Shown piece by piece: positions 10,005 through 19,961 of a stretch of 64,000 bases of DNA (its first letter is position 1; each line of letters begins with the position of its first letter). The notes beneath the pieces are model-generated. The model was given only the letters and a program-made list of their open reading frames with translations. It was not told the origin of the DNA and searched no databases. The translations under genes were made by a program, and so were the position numbers. The stretch is from the NCBI RefSeq assembly GCF_029542785.1, contig NC_083370.1, positions 1,302,001 to 1,366,000 of the forward strand, in the 5' to 3' direction. This DNA is from Malassezia japonica. Taxonomy: Eukaryota > Basidiomycota > Malasseziomycetes > Malasseziales > Malasseziaceae.

Positions 10005-13000
10005 TGTGCGGCACTCGCGTCCGCTGTCGTCATATAGGTCTGATGGCTCAGGGCAGAACTGGGAAGAGACGCGTCAAGCGCGTCGGGTGCGGCGAGACGC
10101 GAACGGCGCCCGTTGCCGCGCTTCGTCGGCGAGACGTGCGAGTAGACGGTCGAGTTGCGCGTCGGCGTCTGCACCATCGTCTGCTCAATGAGCATCGCAA
10201 GGCGCTCCATCGAGACCGGCGAGGAAGGCTCCCCGGACTGGGGGCTGCTGGGATCCGACGTCGCAGCACTCGCCGCGTTCGAGGTCAAGTACGAGGCATG
10301 GAGCTGGGGCGGCGGCGTGCTCGTAGCTTCGGCCGCGCCGAGACCTTCGGACGGCGCCTCGTGCGGCCATCCAGGCGCACTGGACGTCGCAGAGAGGCGG
10401 TACTGTCCGTAGGGGTGCGCCTCGCTCGGCAAGCGGGGGCTGCGCAGGCCACGCGCCACACTCTCGCGCTTCTGCTCATCGTAGGCTTCACCGTGCACGG
10501 AGAGCGTCTGCGGCGAGAACTGCATCGTCGCGACCGAGTCTGCGTGGTTCTCGGGCGTGACGGGGCGTGGGGGAGGAGGCGCAGGGCGCGACGCAACGAC
10601 CTGCGATGCGGCGGGGGCCGTAAACGTCTCGAGCGACACCGCCGCGGGCATCGGCGCAGGGCGGTCAAGCGAGCGAGGGGTAATTGCAGGCGACGCACGC
10701 ATGGGGGCAGGCAACGCCGCACCAGGGTTCAAAGGCTGCAGTGCCACCGGTTCGTGCTCGGGCAGCGGAGGGGGAAGCGCAGAACGCACGGGCGTGGGAG
10801 ACGGCGGCGAGAGCGCCGTCATCTCGGGCTGCACGGGCCGAGGCTTCCACGGCTGCCACGAGCCGACGTGCGCCTGCGAAGGTTGCGGCACAGAACGCTG
10901 CGGAGCATCGTTCTCGGTGCTGTAGGCAAACGCCTGGGGCTCGAGTCGCGGCGCAGGCGTGGGGTTCGCAGTGGTGAGGGTGGCAGCAGGTGCCAGGGCG
11001 GGTGCGGCCGAAATGGTGGGTGCGGCGGGCGCAGAGGGCGCCGCAGGCGCCGCAGGGGCCTCGGACTGTGCTGCTGGGGGCTGCACCGCCGTGGCCGGAG
11101 GGGCCTGCGGAGCCTGAGGGGCCTGAGGGGCCTGCGGAGCCTGAGGGGCCTGCGGAGCCTGAGGGGCCTGAGGGGCCTGAAAGGCCTGCGGAGCCTGAGG
11201 GGCCCGAGGCGCAGGAGCTTGGGCCGCAGGAGCTTGAGACTGAGCTGCAGGGCCTTGAGATTGCAGAGCCGCGCCAAGGGCCTGCGGGCGAGGCTGCGAC
11301 GTGGTCGGTGTTTGGGGCGCCGGCTGTGCCGCAGGACGCGCCTGTGGTGTCGCAGGCGCCTGCGCAGCTGTGGCCGGCTCCTTTTGCGCGGCTGGCGCCG
11401 ACGTACCCGCAGGTGCCGCGCCGGGCGCCTTGCTCACCGGACGGTCCTGTGCGCGCGCCGGGCGCGACGGAGGATTGACCTTGGGCACAGGCGGTGCCGG
11501 CTCCTTCTTCTTGCGGCGGAAGAGCGATCCGAGGCTCTTTTTCCACTTGCTGCCGAGCGCGCTTTCCGACTTGGCCGGCGACGGCGGCACCGGCGGCCGC
11601 GCGTTCGGCTGCTTTGGTTCGGTAAAGGCGCCCGGCATTTTGTCCTTGTCACGACCTGGCGCGAGCGGCGGGCGGGCCGGCACCGTGGCGGGCGGCGGCA
11701 TGCCTTGGCGGAGATTCGACGGCTGGTTCGGCGCCGTGCTCGGTGCCGTGCTCGGTGCCGTGCTCTGCGCCGGGGTCTGCGCCGGGGTCTGTGCCGTGCT
11801 CGGCGTCGCGCTCGGCGGCGCGTTCGGCGCCATGCTCTGCGGCGCGGTCTGCGTCGCGCTTGGTGCCTCTTGTACAGGCGCCTGCGTGGTCGGCGCGCCG
11901 TGTGCCTGCACGGTCGATGCGCCATGCGCCTGTGCTGTGGATGCGAGCGATGCATGCGACATGGTTGCATGGATCGTCGGCGCGCCCGACGACACCGACA
12001 GGCGCCCGTCGGTCATGGACGTCTGCGGGCGGAGGCGCTGCAGCGCTGGATCCTTGGGCGCCTCGTCGTTCGTCATCGACGAGAGTGCCATCTGTGAGCG
12101 TGCATCGCTCGGTGACGCGGAGCGCGCAGCATTGGGCGTCGCCGTACCAGACGTCGGCTCCCATTCTTCGCGAGTCGGCAGGCTGCGTGCCGAGTCCAGG
12201 CGCGACTTGGCGCGGATTGTGCCGCTGCCTCCTTGGAAGGAGCGCAGGAATGCGCCGCGCGTCGATGGCACACGTGGGTGTTGGTGCTGAGCCGAGTCCT
12301 TCATCGACATGACCAGCACAGGCGAGCGTGGCGCATTCAGGCTCGGCGAGCGCGAGTCGGGCGTCGGCGATTGGGGCCCCGGCGTCGGGGGATACATATT
12401 GCTCCGGATGCTGTTTGTCTCGGACATGGGCGACGCCACGTCGAGCTCTGTGCGTGAGCGCGTCATTGTGGGATACGGATTATCGCCGAATCCGATGCTC
12501 ATTCCCTCAGGAATGTCAAAGCGGCGCGCTGCCGAGTCGCTCGGGTGCACGCCCGGAAAGGCCTCCATCAGCGAGAGCGACAGCGCCGAGTCGCCGGGAC
12601 TCGGACGCGTAGGCAGTGTATGCATCGACATGTTTGAAGGGAGGCCGCCCCGAAGACTGTGCTGGCTCAGGTTATAAGGCGACATGCTGTAAGGCGACTG
12701 CGGCACGCTGCCGCTCATGGAGTAGTTGCGGAACGCGTCCGGGGCGAGCAGCGAGTCGGTGGACGGCGAAGCAGGCGTCTCGGCACCGAAACGCAGCGGG
12801 CTCATGGACGCGCTGGCACTGCGGGAATGCACCGCGTGGCGTTCGGCCTGCAGCTCGTTGGCGAGCACATCCAGGTCCCGTGTATCATTAAAGCGGCGGC
12901 GGCGCGGCTGCTGTGCATTCTTGGTGTTTGCCGAAGCTTCTGCGCGCGACGCGGCACTCGCCGGGTTCAGCTGCGAAAGCGACGGTTTGCTGCGCACTGA

Positions 13001-13165
13001 TGTGGACGATGCGTTCCGCGCGCCGGCCGTAGACGAGTACGGCGTCATGCCCAGTCCGATGCGGAAAGGCGTTTTGCGTCCCGAGTTCGCGGGAGCGCCC
13101 TGCGCGGGCGATCCGGGTGTGGGCGTGCTTGGCACGCTGGTATTCGAGGCGGAGCTGGTAGTCAT
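10001..13165 (-). CDS. large low-complexity Pro/Ala/Gln/Ser-rich protein, function unknown
   Basis: One uninterrupted 1054-residue frame from ATG 13165 to TAA at 10003-10001. I do not recognise the family. The N-terminal half is Ser/Thr/Pro-rich with many SP/TP dipeptides, suggesting proline-directed phosphorylation. A short possibly conserved segment, RRRFNDTRDLDVLANELQAE, lies near residue 88. A strongly basic patch (SKWKKSLGSLFRRKKK) near residue 550 could bind membrane or nucleic acid. A Gln-Ala-Pro repeat tract lies near residues 655-690. The C-terminus has SPVSMERLAMLIEQTMV and SPTKRGNGRRSR. No transmembrane segment or enzyme motif is visible. That it is coding is supported by length, by frame-consistent repeats and by its stop abutting BET2. 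It may be a lineage-specific scaffold; function is not inferred. Confidence 0.75.
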   Translation of the reverse strand: MTTSSASNTSVPSTPTPGSPAQGAPANSGRKTPFRIGLGMTPYSSTAGARNASSTSVRSKPSLSQLNPASAASRAEASANTKNAQQPRRRRFNDTRDLDVLANELQAERHAVHSRSASASMSPLRFGAETPASPSTDSLLAPDAFRNYSMSGSVPQSPYSMSPYNLSQHSLRGGLPSNMSMHTLPTRPSPGDSALSLSLMEAFPGVHPSDSAARRFDIPEGMSIGFGDNPYPTMTRSRTELDVASPMSETNSIRSNMYPPTPGPQSPTPDSRSPSLNAPRSPVLVMSMKDSAQHQHPRVPSTRGAFLRSFQGGSGTIRAKSRLDSARSLPTREEWEPTSGTATPNAARSASPSDARSQMALSSMTNDEAPKDPALQRLRPQTSMTDGRLSVSSGAPTIHATMSHASLASTAQAHGASTVQAHGAPTTQAPVQEAPSATQTAPQSMAPNAPPSATPSTAQTPAQTPAQSTAPSTAPSTAPNQPSNLRQGMPPPATVPARPPLAPGRDKDKMPGAFTEPKQPNARPPVPPSPAKSESALGSKWKKSLGSLFRRKKKEPAPPVPKVNPPSRPARAQDRPVSKAPGAAPAGTSAPAAQKEPATAAQAPATPQARPAAQPAPQTPTTSQPRPQALGAALQSQGPAAQSQAPAAQAPAPRAPQAPQAFQAPQAPQAPQAPQAPQAPQAPQAPQAPPATAVQPPAAQSEAPAAPAAPSAPAAPTISAAPALAPAATLTTANPTPAPRLEPQAFAYSTENDAPQRSVPQPSQAHVGSWQPWKPRPVQPEMTALSPPSPTPVRSALPPPLPEHEPVALQPLNPGAALPAPMRASPAITPRSLDRPAPMPAAVSLETFTAPAASQVVASRPAPPPPRPVTPENHADSVATMQFSPQTLSVHGEAYDEQKRESVARGLRSPRLPSEAHPYGQYRLSATSSAPGWPHEAPSEGLGAAEATSTPPPQLHASYLTSNAASAATSDPSSPQSGEPSSPVSMERLAMLIEQTMVQTPTRNSTVYSHVSPTKRGNGRRSRLAAPDALDASLPSSALSHQTYMTTADASAAH
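11097..11209. repeat. in-frame 9-bp-type tandem repeats encoding (Q-A-P)n
   Basis: Repeated units of the form GGGGCCTGA / GGCCTGCGGA on the plus strand encode about nine Gln-Ala-Pro triplets in the minus-strand low-complexity protein. Third-position variation among units shows some age, but copy number could vary between strains. Confidence 0.8.
11730..11805. repeat. in-frame 12-bp tandem repeats encoding (STAP)n and (AQTP)n
   Basis: Three near-identical GGTGCCGTGCTC-type units are followed by two GGGGTCTGCGCC-type units. On the minus strand they encode AQTPAQTPAQS and TAPSTAPSTAP in the 10-13 kb protein. Confidence 0.75.
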
Positions 13166-13600
13166 CGTGACAAACGGCCTGCCCCCCTACAAAAGAGTGC
13201 GTCACGAACAGAACAGCGAAAGTGACAAGTGTTCAAAAATGAACCACAAAAGAAAGAAAAGCTTGTTCTGCAACGCGCGCTCCGTACGCGCCAACAAGGA
13301 AAGCTGATCTGGCGCTTGACAATCCCCAAAGGCGCAACTGCAGTCTGTACACGTTTCTGATTAGTGACCGCGCGGCCCATTGCATCAATGCATGGACCGT
13401 GCTCAGTGCATACAAATGGTAGATACATGTGCCTGATTGGCTGGACTATAAGTACGGCGGCAGGAGCCTGCATACCAAGGGCCTACGAAGCCACGTTGCG
13501 TGGGCCAGGCGTACCTGGCGTGCGCGACGGCGCCTGACAGGCGTAGGGAGCCCTGTAGGCCGCGCAGTGAGTGAAGACGCTGGCCTCCCCATGCATTGCG
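13166..13600 (-). promoter_or_regulatory. 435-bp region upstream of the low-complexity gene
   Basis: This gap lies between the start of the minus-strand low-complexity gene and the TSR3 stop. No protein-like ORF or RNA gene is apparent. A CCAAT box in minus orientation (ATTGG on plus at 13436-13440) lies about 270 bp upstream of the ATG at 13165, next to a TATA-like TATAAG on the plus strand. Otherwise I see nothing specific. Confidence 0.3.
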
Positions 13601-14467
13601 CTACTCGTCCGAGTCGTCGTCCGAGGGCAGTGCAATTGCACCGTAGCCACCCAAACTCGTCTTCTCCATCTGGCGCTCGAGACGCTCGGCCTCGACGGCG
13701 TGCGCAAACGCCTCGGCGGCGGCCGTGACCTCCGCCGCGTCGTGACACGTGCGGTACTTGGCCAGGTAGTGCAGGTTGAGCTTGGGAAAGTTTTCGCCCC
13801 ACGCGAATTTTGAGAGGAGCTCGTCGCCAAGGGGGCGCGCAGAGCAGATATAAAAGGCAGCGGCAAGCGCCTCGACGCAGTTCAGCTTAAAGGGCTTGCC
13901 ATAGTTTACAGGGTTCGTCGCCATGAGCCGCGGCAAGAGGCGCTCATGAGGACTCTTGATCTTGCCAAAGGGGATCTCGTCGAGACGCGCCCAGCTGCAC
14001 TCGACGACCGCGACGCCGTACTCGTGTACGATCGAGGCATCAGCAGGCGAAAGGACCTGTGTCGCGCGCGGTGTAAGTACAATGCCGCGGAAACGCTGGC
14101 CGACGCGTAGTTCCTTAATAAGGCCGTGGCGCGAGAGTTTTTTGCCGCTGCAGCGCCGGGGGTCGCAGTGCTGAAAGTCCCACATCGCCACCGGCACAGG
14201 CGCGGTGAGGTCGTCGGCAGATCCGAGCACCTCGTCGGTCGACGGCCCATCGTCGGACGCGTCGTCGCTGTCCTCTTCACTGCTGCATTCTTCTTCGCTC
14301 GTCGCCTCTTGGGTGTCCTCGTCGCTGCTCGCTAGCGGCTGCGCCTCTGCCTCGATGCGTTCTTGCGGGTCATCTAGTTGGTATCGGTCCACACGGAAGC
14401 CTCTACGGGGAGCATGTCCTCCACCGCGTCCGCGTCCACGTCCGCGCCCACGCTGCTGCTTGCCCAT
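13601..14467 (-). CDS. TSR3: 18S rRNA aminocarboxypropyltransferase Tsr3
   Basis: Single exon, 288 residues, ATG at 14467. Tsr3 transfers the aminocarboxypropyl group from S-adenosylmethionine to the hypermodified N1-methylpseudouridine of 18S rRNA, late in 40S maturation. Diagnostic strings are MWDFQHCDPRRCSGKKL (about residue 94), GIVLTPRATQVLSPAD, VVECSWARLDE and NYGKPFKLNCVEALAAA. The N-terminus is Arg/Gly-rich ([16 protein letters not shown]) and then acidic, and the C-terminus ends in a run of Asp/Ser (LPSDDDSDE), as in many eukaryotic homologues. The gene is divergent from ICL1 with a 272-bp gap. Confidence 0.94.
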   Translation of the reverse strand: MGKQQRGRGRGRGRGGGHAPRRGFRVDRYQLDDPQERIEAEAQPLASSDEDTQEATSEEECSSEEDSDDASDDGPSTDEVLGSADDLTAPVPVAMWDFQHCDPRRCSGKKLSRHGLIKELRVGQRFRGIVLTPRATQVLSPADASIVHEYGVAVVECSWARLDEIPFGKIKSPHERLLPRLMATNPVNYGKPFKLNCVEALAAAFYICSARPLGDELLSKFAWGENFPKLNLHYLAKYRTCHDAAEVTAAAEAFAHAVEAERLERQMEKTSLGGYGAIALPSDDDSDE

Positions 14468-14739
14468 CCATGCACTGCGCCTGCAGCGTATGACGCGCCA
14501 CGAATAAATTTGCGTGGAGTTTGGAAATCGATCCGGTTAGATCGTGCCCGGTGATGAGTCACGTGTAACCCCGTGGGGACCGGCACAGTGGGGGATCGCC
14601 CGCTGTCATTGGTGCGTTTGGGCCGAGCGGAGCACCACGCTGCAGGTGCCAGGGAAGTAAGGAAGATGACGGAACGGGGTGGCGAATATATAACGGACTT
14701 CGGGCCCCGCAACGCTTACTTCGACCATTGTTAATCAAT
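14468..14739. promoter_or_regulatory. TSR3/ICL1 divergent promoter with TATA box and GTGGGG motifs
   Basis: A TATATAA box lies at 14687-14693, 47 bp before the ICL1 ATG. Two GTGGGG motifs (14573-14578 and 14588-14593) match the CreA/Mig1-type SYGGRG consensus, as expected for glucose repression of isocitrate lyase; this is inference. A CACGTG box lies at 14560-14565. Confidence 0.5.
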
Positions 14740-16362
14740 ATGTCTTACGATCCTAAGAACGAGGACGCTCTCTTTGCCAAGGAGGTGGAGCAGGTGAAGC
14801 GCTGGTGGCAGGAGCCCCGCTTCGCCCGCGTCACCCGCCCTTACACCGCCGAGCAGGTCGTGTCCAAGCGCGGTACCGTCCAGGCCGAGTACCTGTCGAA
14901 CCTCCAGGCCAAGAAGCTCTACAACCTTCTCGCCAAGCACGCTGAGAATGGCTCGACCTCGCACACCTACGGTGCTCTCGACCCTGTCCAGGTGACCCAG
15001 ATGGCCAAGTACCTCGAGACTGTCTACGTCTCGGGCTGGCAGAGCTCGTCGACCGCTAGCTCGACCAACGAGCCCGGTCCGGATCTGGCTGACTACCCCT
15101 ACAACACCGTGCCCAACAAGGTGGAGCACCTCTTCATGGCCCAGCTCTTCCACGACCGCAAGCAGCAGGAGGCCCGCTTCCGCATGTCTCCCCAGGAGCG
15201 TGCCAAGACCCCCTACGTCGACTACCTCCGTCCCATTGTCGCTGACGCCGACACTGGTCACGGTGGTCTGACCGCCGTCATGAAGCTCACCAAGCTCTTT
15301 GTCGAGAAGGGTGCCGCCGGTATCCACATCGAGGACCAGGCCCCTGGTACCAAGAAGTGCGGTCACATGGCCGGTAAGGTGCTTGTTCCCATCTCGGAGC
15401 ACATCAACCGTCTGATTGCCATCCGTCTCCAGTACGACATCATGGGTGTCGAGAACCTGGTTGTCGCCCGTACCGACTCGGAGGCTGCCACGCTCATCAC
15501 CACCAACGTGGACGAGCGCGACCACGCCTTCATCCTCGGTACCACCAACCCCGGCCAGCAGCCCCTCGTCGACGTGATGAACGCTGCCGAGCGCCAGGGC
15601 AAGACTGGCGACGAACTCCAGGCCGTTGAGGACAACTGGACCGCCAACGCCGGTCTCTGCCTCTTCTCGGACGCTGTTGTCGAGTTCATGGCCAAGAACG
15701 GCAAGTCGGAGCAGGTCCAGAAGGAGTTCAAGGCCGCTGCTGCCAAGCTCTCCAACGCCCAGGCTCGTGCCCTTGCTAAGAACTACGGCATCGACGAGAC
15801 CGCCGGCTTCTTCTGGGACTGGGACGCTCCCCGTACCCGTGAGGGTTACTACCAGTACCGCGGCGGCACCCAGTGCGCCGTCAACCGTGCTGCTGCCTTT
15901 GCGCCTTACGCCGACCTCCTCTGGATGGAGACCAAGTCGCCCATCCTCTCGCAGGCCAAGGAGTTCGCCGAGGGTGTCCGCGCCATCCACCCCGGCCAGT
16001 GGCTCGCGTACAACCTGTCGCCTTCGTTCAACTGGGACGCTGCCAAGCTCTCGGAGAAGCAGATGCAGGAGTACGTGTGGGACCTCGGCAAGCTCGGCTT
16101 CGTCTGGCAGTTCATCACGCTGGGTGGTCTCCACTCGAACGCTTACATCAGCGACCTGTTCGCCAAGGGCTTCGCCAAGGAGGGCATGAAGGCCTACGTC
16201 TCCATTGTCCAGCGCAAGGAGCGTGAGGTTGGCTGCGACGTCCTCACCCACCAGAAGTGGAGCGGTGCCGACTTTGTCGACAACCTCCTCAAGACGGTCA
16301 CTGGTGGTGTCTCGTCCACCGCTGCCATGGGCAAGGGTGTGACCGAGAGCCAGTTCAAGTAA
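14740..16362 (+). CDS. ICL1: isocitrate lyase (glyoxylate cycle)
   Basis: Single exon, 540 residues from ATG 14740 (an upstream in-frame TTG is ignored). Isocitrate lyase cleaves isocitrate to succinate and glyoxylate, allowing growth on fatty acids or acetate, which matters for a lipid-dependent yeast. The catalytic signature KKCGHMAGK is present (about residue 206), along with [25 protein letters not shown] and NLSPSFNWD. Codon use is strongly biased to C-ending codons, as in highly expressed genes here, and this creates a spurious 567-codon antisense frame. No C-terminal SKL-type peroxisomal signal is seen (it ends ESQFK). Confidence 0.97.
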   Translation: MSYDPKNEDALFAKEVEQVKRWWQEPRFARVTRPYTAEQVVSKRGTVQAEYLSNLQAKKLYNLLAKHAENGSTSHTYGALDPVQVTQMAKYLETVYVSGWQSSSTASSTNEPGPDLADYPYNTVPNKVEHLFMAQLFHDRKQQEARFRMSPQERAKTPYVDYLRPIVADADTGHGGLTAVMKLTKLFVEKGAAGIHIEDQAPGTKKCGHMAGKVLVPISEHINRLIAIRLQYDIMGVENLVVARTDSEAATLITTNVDERDHAFILGTTNPGQQPLVDVMNAAERQGKTGDELQAVEDNWTANAGLCLFSDAVVEFMAKNGKSEQVQKEFKAAAAKLSNAQARALAKNYGIDETAGFFWDWDAPRTREGYYQYRGGTQCAVNRAAAFAPYADLLWMETKSPILSQAKEFAEGVRAIHPGQWLAYNLSPSFNWDAAKLSEKQMQEYVWDLGKLGFVWQFITLGGLHSNAYISDLFAKGFAKEGMKAYVSIVQRKEREVGCDVLTHQKWSGADFVDNLLKTVTGGVSSTAAMGKGVTESQFK

Positions 16363-16557
16363 TTGGATAACTCTTGTATAGGGAAAATTACCTAGTACGC
16401 ACCGAGTGCTTTCTTCCACAATTCCGAGCGCCAACCCCTGTGGGGCAGACTGCGCCGGAGTGCACGCCGGGTCGGTTGCTGACTAAAGCGTTCGTCGCGG
16501 CTTTTCGTTTTGTCGACGGCCAGGAAGATTGGTCGTTCTGGCGGATCGCCCTTTACC

Positions 16558-17111
16558 ATGAGTACAAGCTCCCGTGCAGTCCTCTCTTTGAGTGCGGCGC
16601 GTAGTGTCGCTGTTTCTTCGCCTGTGGCCAGCGCACTTCCCGCGCCGGCGCTCGCCCAGCCCGTGTACGTGCAGTCGGTCGCCCCGGTGGTGCGCATCCC
16701 GGTGCCCCAGTTTGTCGCGCAGTGGGTCAGCCGCATTGCAGGTGCGTGGTCGCCCAGTGCAGAGGACGCGTCGAATAGCGACGCGGGTGCCGAGGCGCTC
16801 GCGCTCGCTGCGCCGGGTCACGCAACTGCTCTGCCCGCGGCCGACGCCCCGGAACTTTGGGACGGCCTTCTCCTTGCTGCGCCCAAGAAAAAGGTCTCGC
16901 ACTCGCGCAAGGCGATGCGCTCGGCAAACAAGGGTCTCAAGGACCGTGTCAGTACGTATCTTTATGCGACGCTCCAGATACTAACCAAACAGACCTCGTT
17001 CACTGCCCGTCGTGCGCGCGCCCGAAACTTCAGCACCACATCTGCGAGCACTGCTATGCAGACTTTGCGCGGAACCTGAAACAAAAGAGCAACGACACGC
17101 CGGCTGCGTAA
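16558..17111 (+). CDS. MRPL32: mitochondrial large ribosomal subunit protein bL32m
   Basis: Two exons, 16558-16951 and 16993-17111, separated by a 41-nt intron with a CTAAC branch site; 170 residues. The N-terminal about 55 residues are Ala/Ser/Arg-rich without acids, fitting a mitochondrial presequence. The mature part has PKKKVSHSRKAMRSANKGLK, and across the intron NLVHCPSCARPKLQHHICEHC, the paired CxxC zinc-binding knuckles of bL32. In yeast the presequence of this protein is removed by the m-AAA protease. The start ATG 16558 was preferred over an upstream non-ATG extension. Confidence 0.92.
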
Positions 17112-17334
17112 GCAGGTTTGTCTGCTCCCGCGTCGTACGTGATTTGCGATGCGCTGCGTTGTATGATACCTCGTCCATATACGGTTTGCCCGTGGGCCTT
17201 CCATAGCACTGCGTACCAATGGATTCTATGGCTCGATTATCTAGAGAGAATGTCTTGCCACTCTGCTAATGAATAATGGCTGCTTTTGCCCAAAGTGGCC
17301 GATTCGCGATTGTGGAGGGATCTCCACCACTACG

Positions 17335-18857
17335 ATGGCCTCTGCGTCTTCGTCTGTGCTGCGTGCCCGCGCAGGGTCCCTGCGTCAGGCACAGGCATTC
17401 TTTGCCCGCAAAACACCTCTCGAGAAAGAATGGGCTGGAGCTTTGCGCATCGGCGCCGAATCGCTTACCGGACGGGCCGTGCGCATGGACCATACCCGTG
17501 CCGGGCTGACTGGCGCACGTACGATGGCGACTGCGACGCTCGACACGTCCGACCTTCCCCCCATTCCCGACAAGCGACTTACAAGTATGTGCCATACCTG
17601 ACCCAGGGCTGATTCCCCGTACCAAGCGCCACCCCGTCCCACAGGACACGGCCGAGTCGATTGTTGGTCTGATCGTCAACGAGCCCGCGCCCGCCAACGC
17701 GACGCAGCAGCGCGAGACCGAGGCGCAAGTATATCAACGTAGGTCGCATCTACTGACCCAGTCCTCGAAGACAGCAAGCAGTCGTCCGCGTCGCTCCGCC
17801 AGCTTGCGGCTGCTGTCCTGCAACTGTCACGCGACAAGGACCGCAATCTCGTTGCGAGCCGCTTGTACGCCATGGCCTACCGGCGCGGTGACGACGACGC
17901 TGGCTATTCGTGGGCGACCATGGTTCTCGAAGGCATGGTGCCGAACGAGGTCGACTCGACGACGAAGCAAGTTGACGATGCCATGCGCCTCTACGCCGAC
18001 CTGGCGCGCAAAGGGCACGCACAGTCCCTCTTTGGCATGGGCCGCTACCTGCTCGCCCAGGCCACGCGCGAGCCCGAGACGGCCGAGAAGCGCGTCCCCC
18101 GCGCGATTGAGCTGTGGCAGCGTGCCGGCAAGAGCGGCATGCCCGACGCTTGGTACGAGCTCGGCCGCATGTACGAAGCCGGCGAGCTTGTGCCCCAAGA
18201 CAAAGACAACGCGCTGACCTGCTTTGAGCACGGTGCGCGTGCCGGGAGCTCGCTGTCGTGCTATGCGCTCGGCGTGTTGCACGCCGAGCGCGCCAACAAA
18301 GCGCACGAGAGCGGCGACGCGAAAGCCTCGCACTCTGCGAGCACGCTAGCCAACCGCTACTTTTTGCAGGCCGCGCAGAAAGGTCATGCGCCCAGTGCGT
18401 ACAACATGGGCGTCCGCTACCTCCTCCGGGACGCGACCGATGATGCGTCGACGCCCGAGCAGCGGCGCAGTGCGCACCAGGCACAGTGGGGCATTGTGCC
18501 GGACGATCGCAGTGCGCGCGAATGGTTCGGTGCTGCGTCCTCGAAAAGTACGTCGCTCTTCTCACACTAGATTTCATGCCTGCGATGATGAACTATGGTG
18601 CGATGCTCGTCGACGGGCGCGGCGCGACGACCAACGGCCCTACGGCCGACGATCTCTTTGAGGCGAAGCGCGTCTACCGTCGCGTGCTTGTCCTGGGCCA
18701 AGTCGCGCAGCAGAACCCAAGCCTGCTGCCGGGCCGTGCCACGGGCGACACACCCGAGGTCATGAAGCACATGGTGCAACAAGCCGAGCACGCGCTGCAG
18801 CACATCAACACGCTGCAGCCTACATCGCCTGACGAACTCCCCCCGCACCGGTCCTAG
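17335..18857 (+). CDS. Sel1-like repeat protein with probable mitochondrial presequence
   Basis: Four exons, 17335-17584, 17607-17738, 17762-18547 and 18571-18857, giving 484 residues. Introns are 22, 23 and 23 nt. The first 45 residues (SSSVLRARAGSLRQAQAFFARK) are basic and amphipathic, so mitochondrial import is likely but inferred. From about residue 165 the protein consists of Sel1-type helical repeats (SLFGMGRYLLAQA, DAWYELGRMYEAGELVPQD, SLSCYALGVLHAERA, SAYNMGVRYLLRDA, MMNYGAMLVDGRG). Such repeats mediate protein-protein contacts. The exact orthologue is not recognised. Exon joins were chosen because each restores the repeat frame and uses the GTRNGY/CTNAC/AG pattern. Confidence 0.8.
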
Positions 18858-19073
18858 AAAAGGTGCACGGTGATGTAGCGTAAAGATGCGGGCGTAGGAT
18901 TGGCCGTATTTTGCCGGTGTCCACATCGCCGGTTCTGCGCGGGAGCAAATAGGATTGCGTCGTTTACGACAGTTAATGACTAAAATCCCCCGCACGCAGC
19001 CGCCAGCCGGACTCGTTCCGGGCGGCGTTACGCGGCATCCTCAGGGTCGTTATCCTTCGATACCATAGTCAAC
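18858..19073 (+). promoter_or_regulatory. 216-bp gap before PEX11
   Basis: Tandem gap between the Sel1-repeat gene and PEX11. I see no CACGTG or clear TATA box here. Confidence 0.2.
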
Positions 19074-19882
19074 ATGGCCTCGGTTCAGCAGATCGTCATG
19101 CACCCCTACGTCTCGCAGCTTGTACGTATCGCATATGGGTGAACTGCGTACTTACACACCCCACAGCTCAAGTTCTGGAGCACCACGGTCGGCCGTGACA
19201 AGTCGGCGCGTTCCGTGCAGTACCTCTCCCGCTTCCTGGCCTGGTACACCCTGAGCCAGGGTGCTCCTAAGGAGACGGTCGCACGCTGGTCGTCGATCAA
19301 GTCGAACATTGGTCTCAGCCGCAAGCGTACGTTGCTCAACTAACACCAGTGTTCCGTATCGGCAAGTTCCTGGAGCACTTCCAGGCCGCGCTCAAGGCCA
19401 CGAGCACTGCGGACCCCGTGCTGAAGTACACTGCCATTGGCCGTCAGCTCGGCTACGCCTGCTACCTCATCCTTGATGCCCTGCAATGGGTCCACGGCGC
19501 CAAGGCCTACGTCTTCGAGAAGGAGACCATCCAGAAGATCGCCAAGAACGCTGCCCGCTTCTGGCTCGCTGGTATCACCTTCTCGCTCATCAGCGGCGCG
19601 TACAAGTCGTACCAGCTCGCCCAGCGCACCAAGCTCGCCCAGCGCCCGCGCGCCACGGCCGAGAAGGAGGCCGAGCGCCGCGTCGAGCTCCACCAGATCG
19701 CTGCCGATACCAAGGCCGTCCGCCTGCAGATCCTCCAGGACTGCTGCGACTGGGTCAACCCTGGTTCGAGCACCGGCTGGATCAACACCAACGACGGTGT
19801 CGTTGGTGCTGCCGGCACTCTCAGCTCGCTGCTTGGCGCTCGCGCCCAGTGGATCAAGGTCAACGGCGCCCCGAAGAAGTAG
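19074..19882 (+). CDS. PEX11: peroxisomal membrane elongation/division factor Pex11
   Basis: Three exons, 19074-19121 (only 16 codons), 19167-19326 and 19350-19882; 246 residues, typical for fungal Pex11. Introns are 45 and 23 nt. Pex11 inserts an amphipathic helix into the peroxisomal membrane and drives elongation before fission. Family strings are MHPYVSQL, then ARSVQYLSRFLAWYT, LFRIGKFLEHFQAALK (the amphipathic helix region), GYACYLILDALQWVHG, and a C-terminal hydrophobic stretch at GVVGAAGTLSSLLGA. It is convergent with eIF3b, with 79 bp between stops. Confidence 0.95.
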
Positions 19883-19961
19883 ATTTCGTAGGTGCACCGT
19901 TGCTGTACGCCCTTTCTTATCCTTTTCCAATGCTGGATAGGCTATGCAGCTACAATCAGAC

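Noticed and set aside
14731..16434. Open 567-codon frame antisense to isocitrate lyase
   Set aside because: Same codon-bias artefact; no domain, and no start context or intron pattern.
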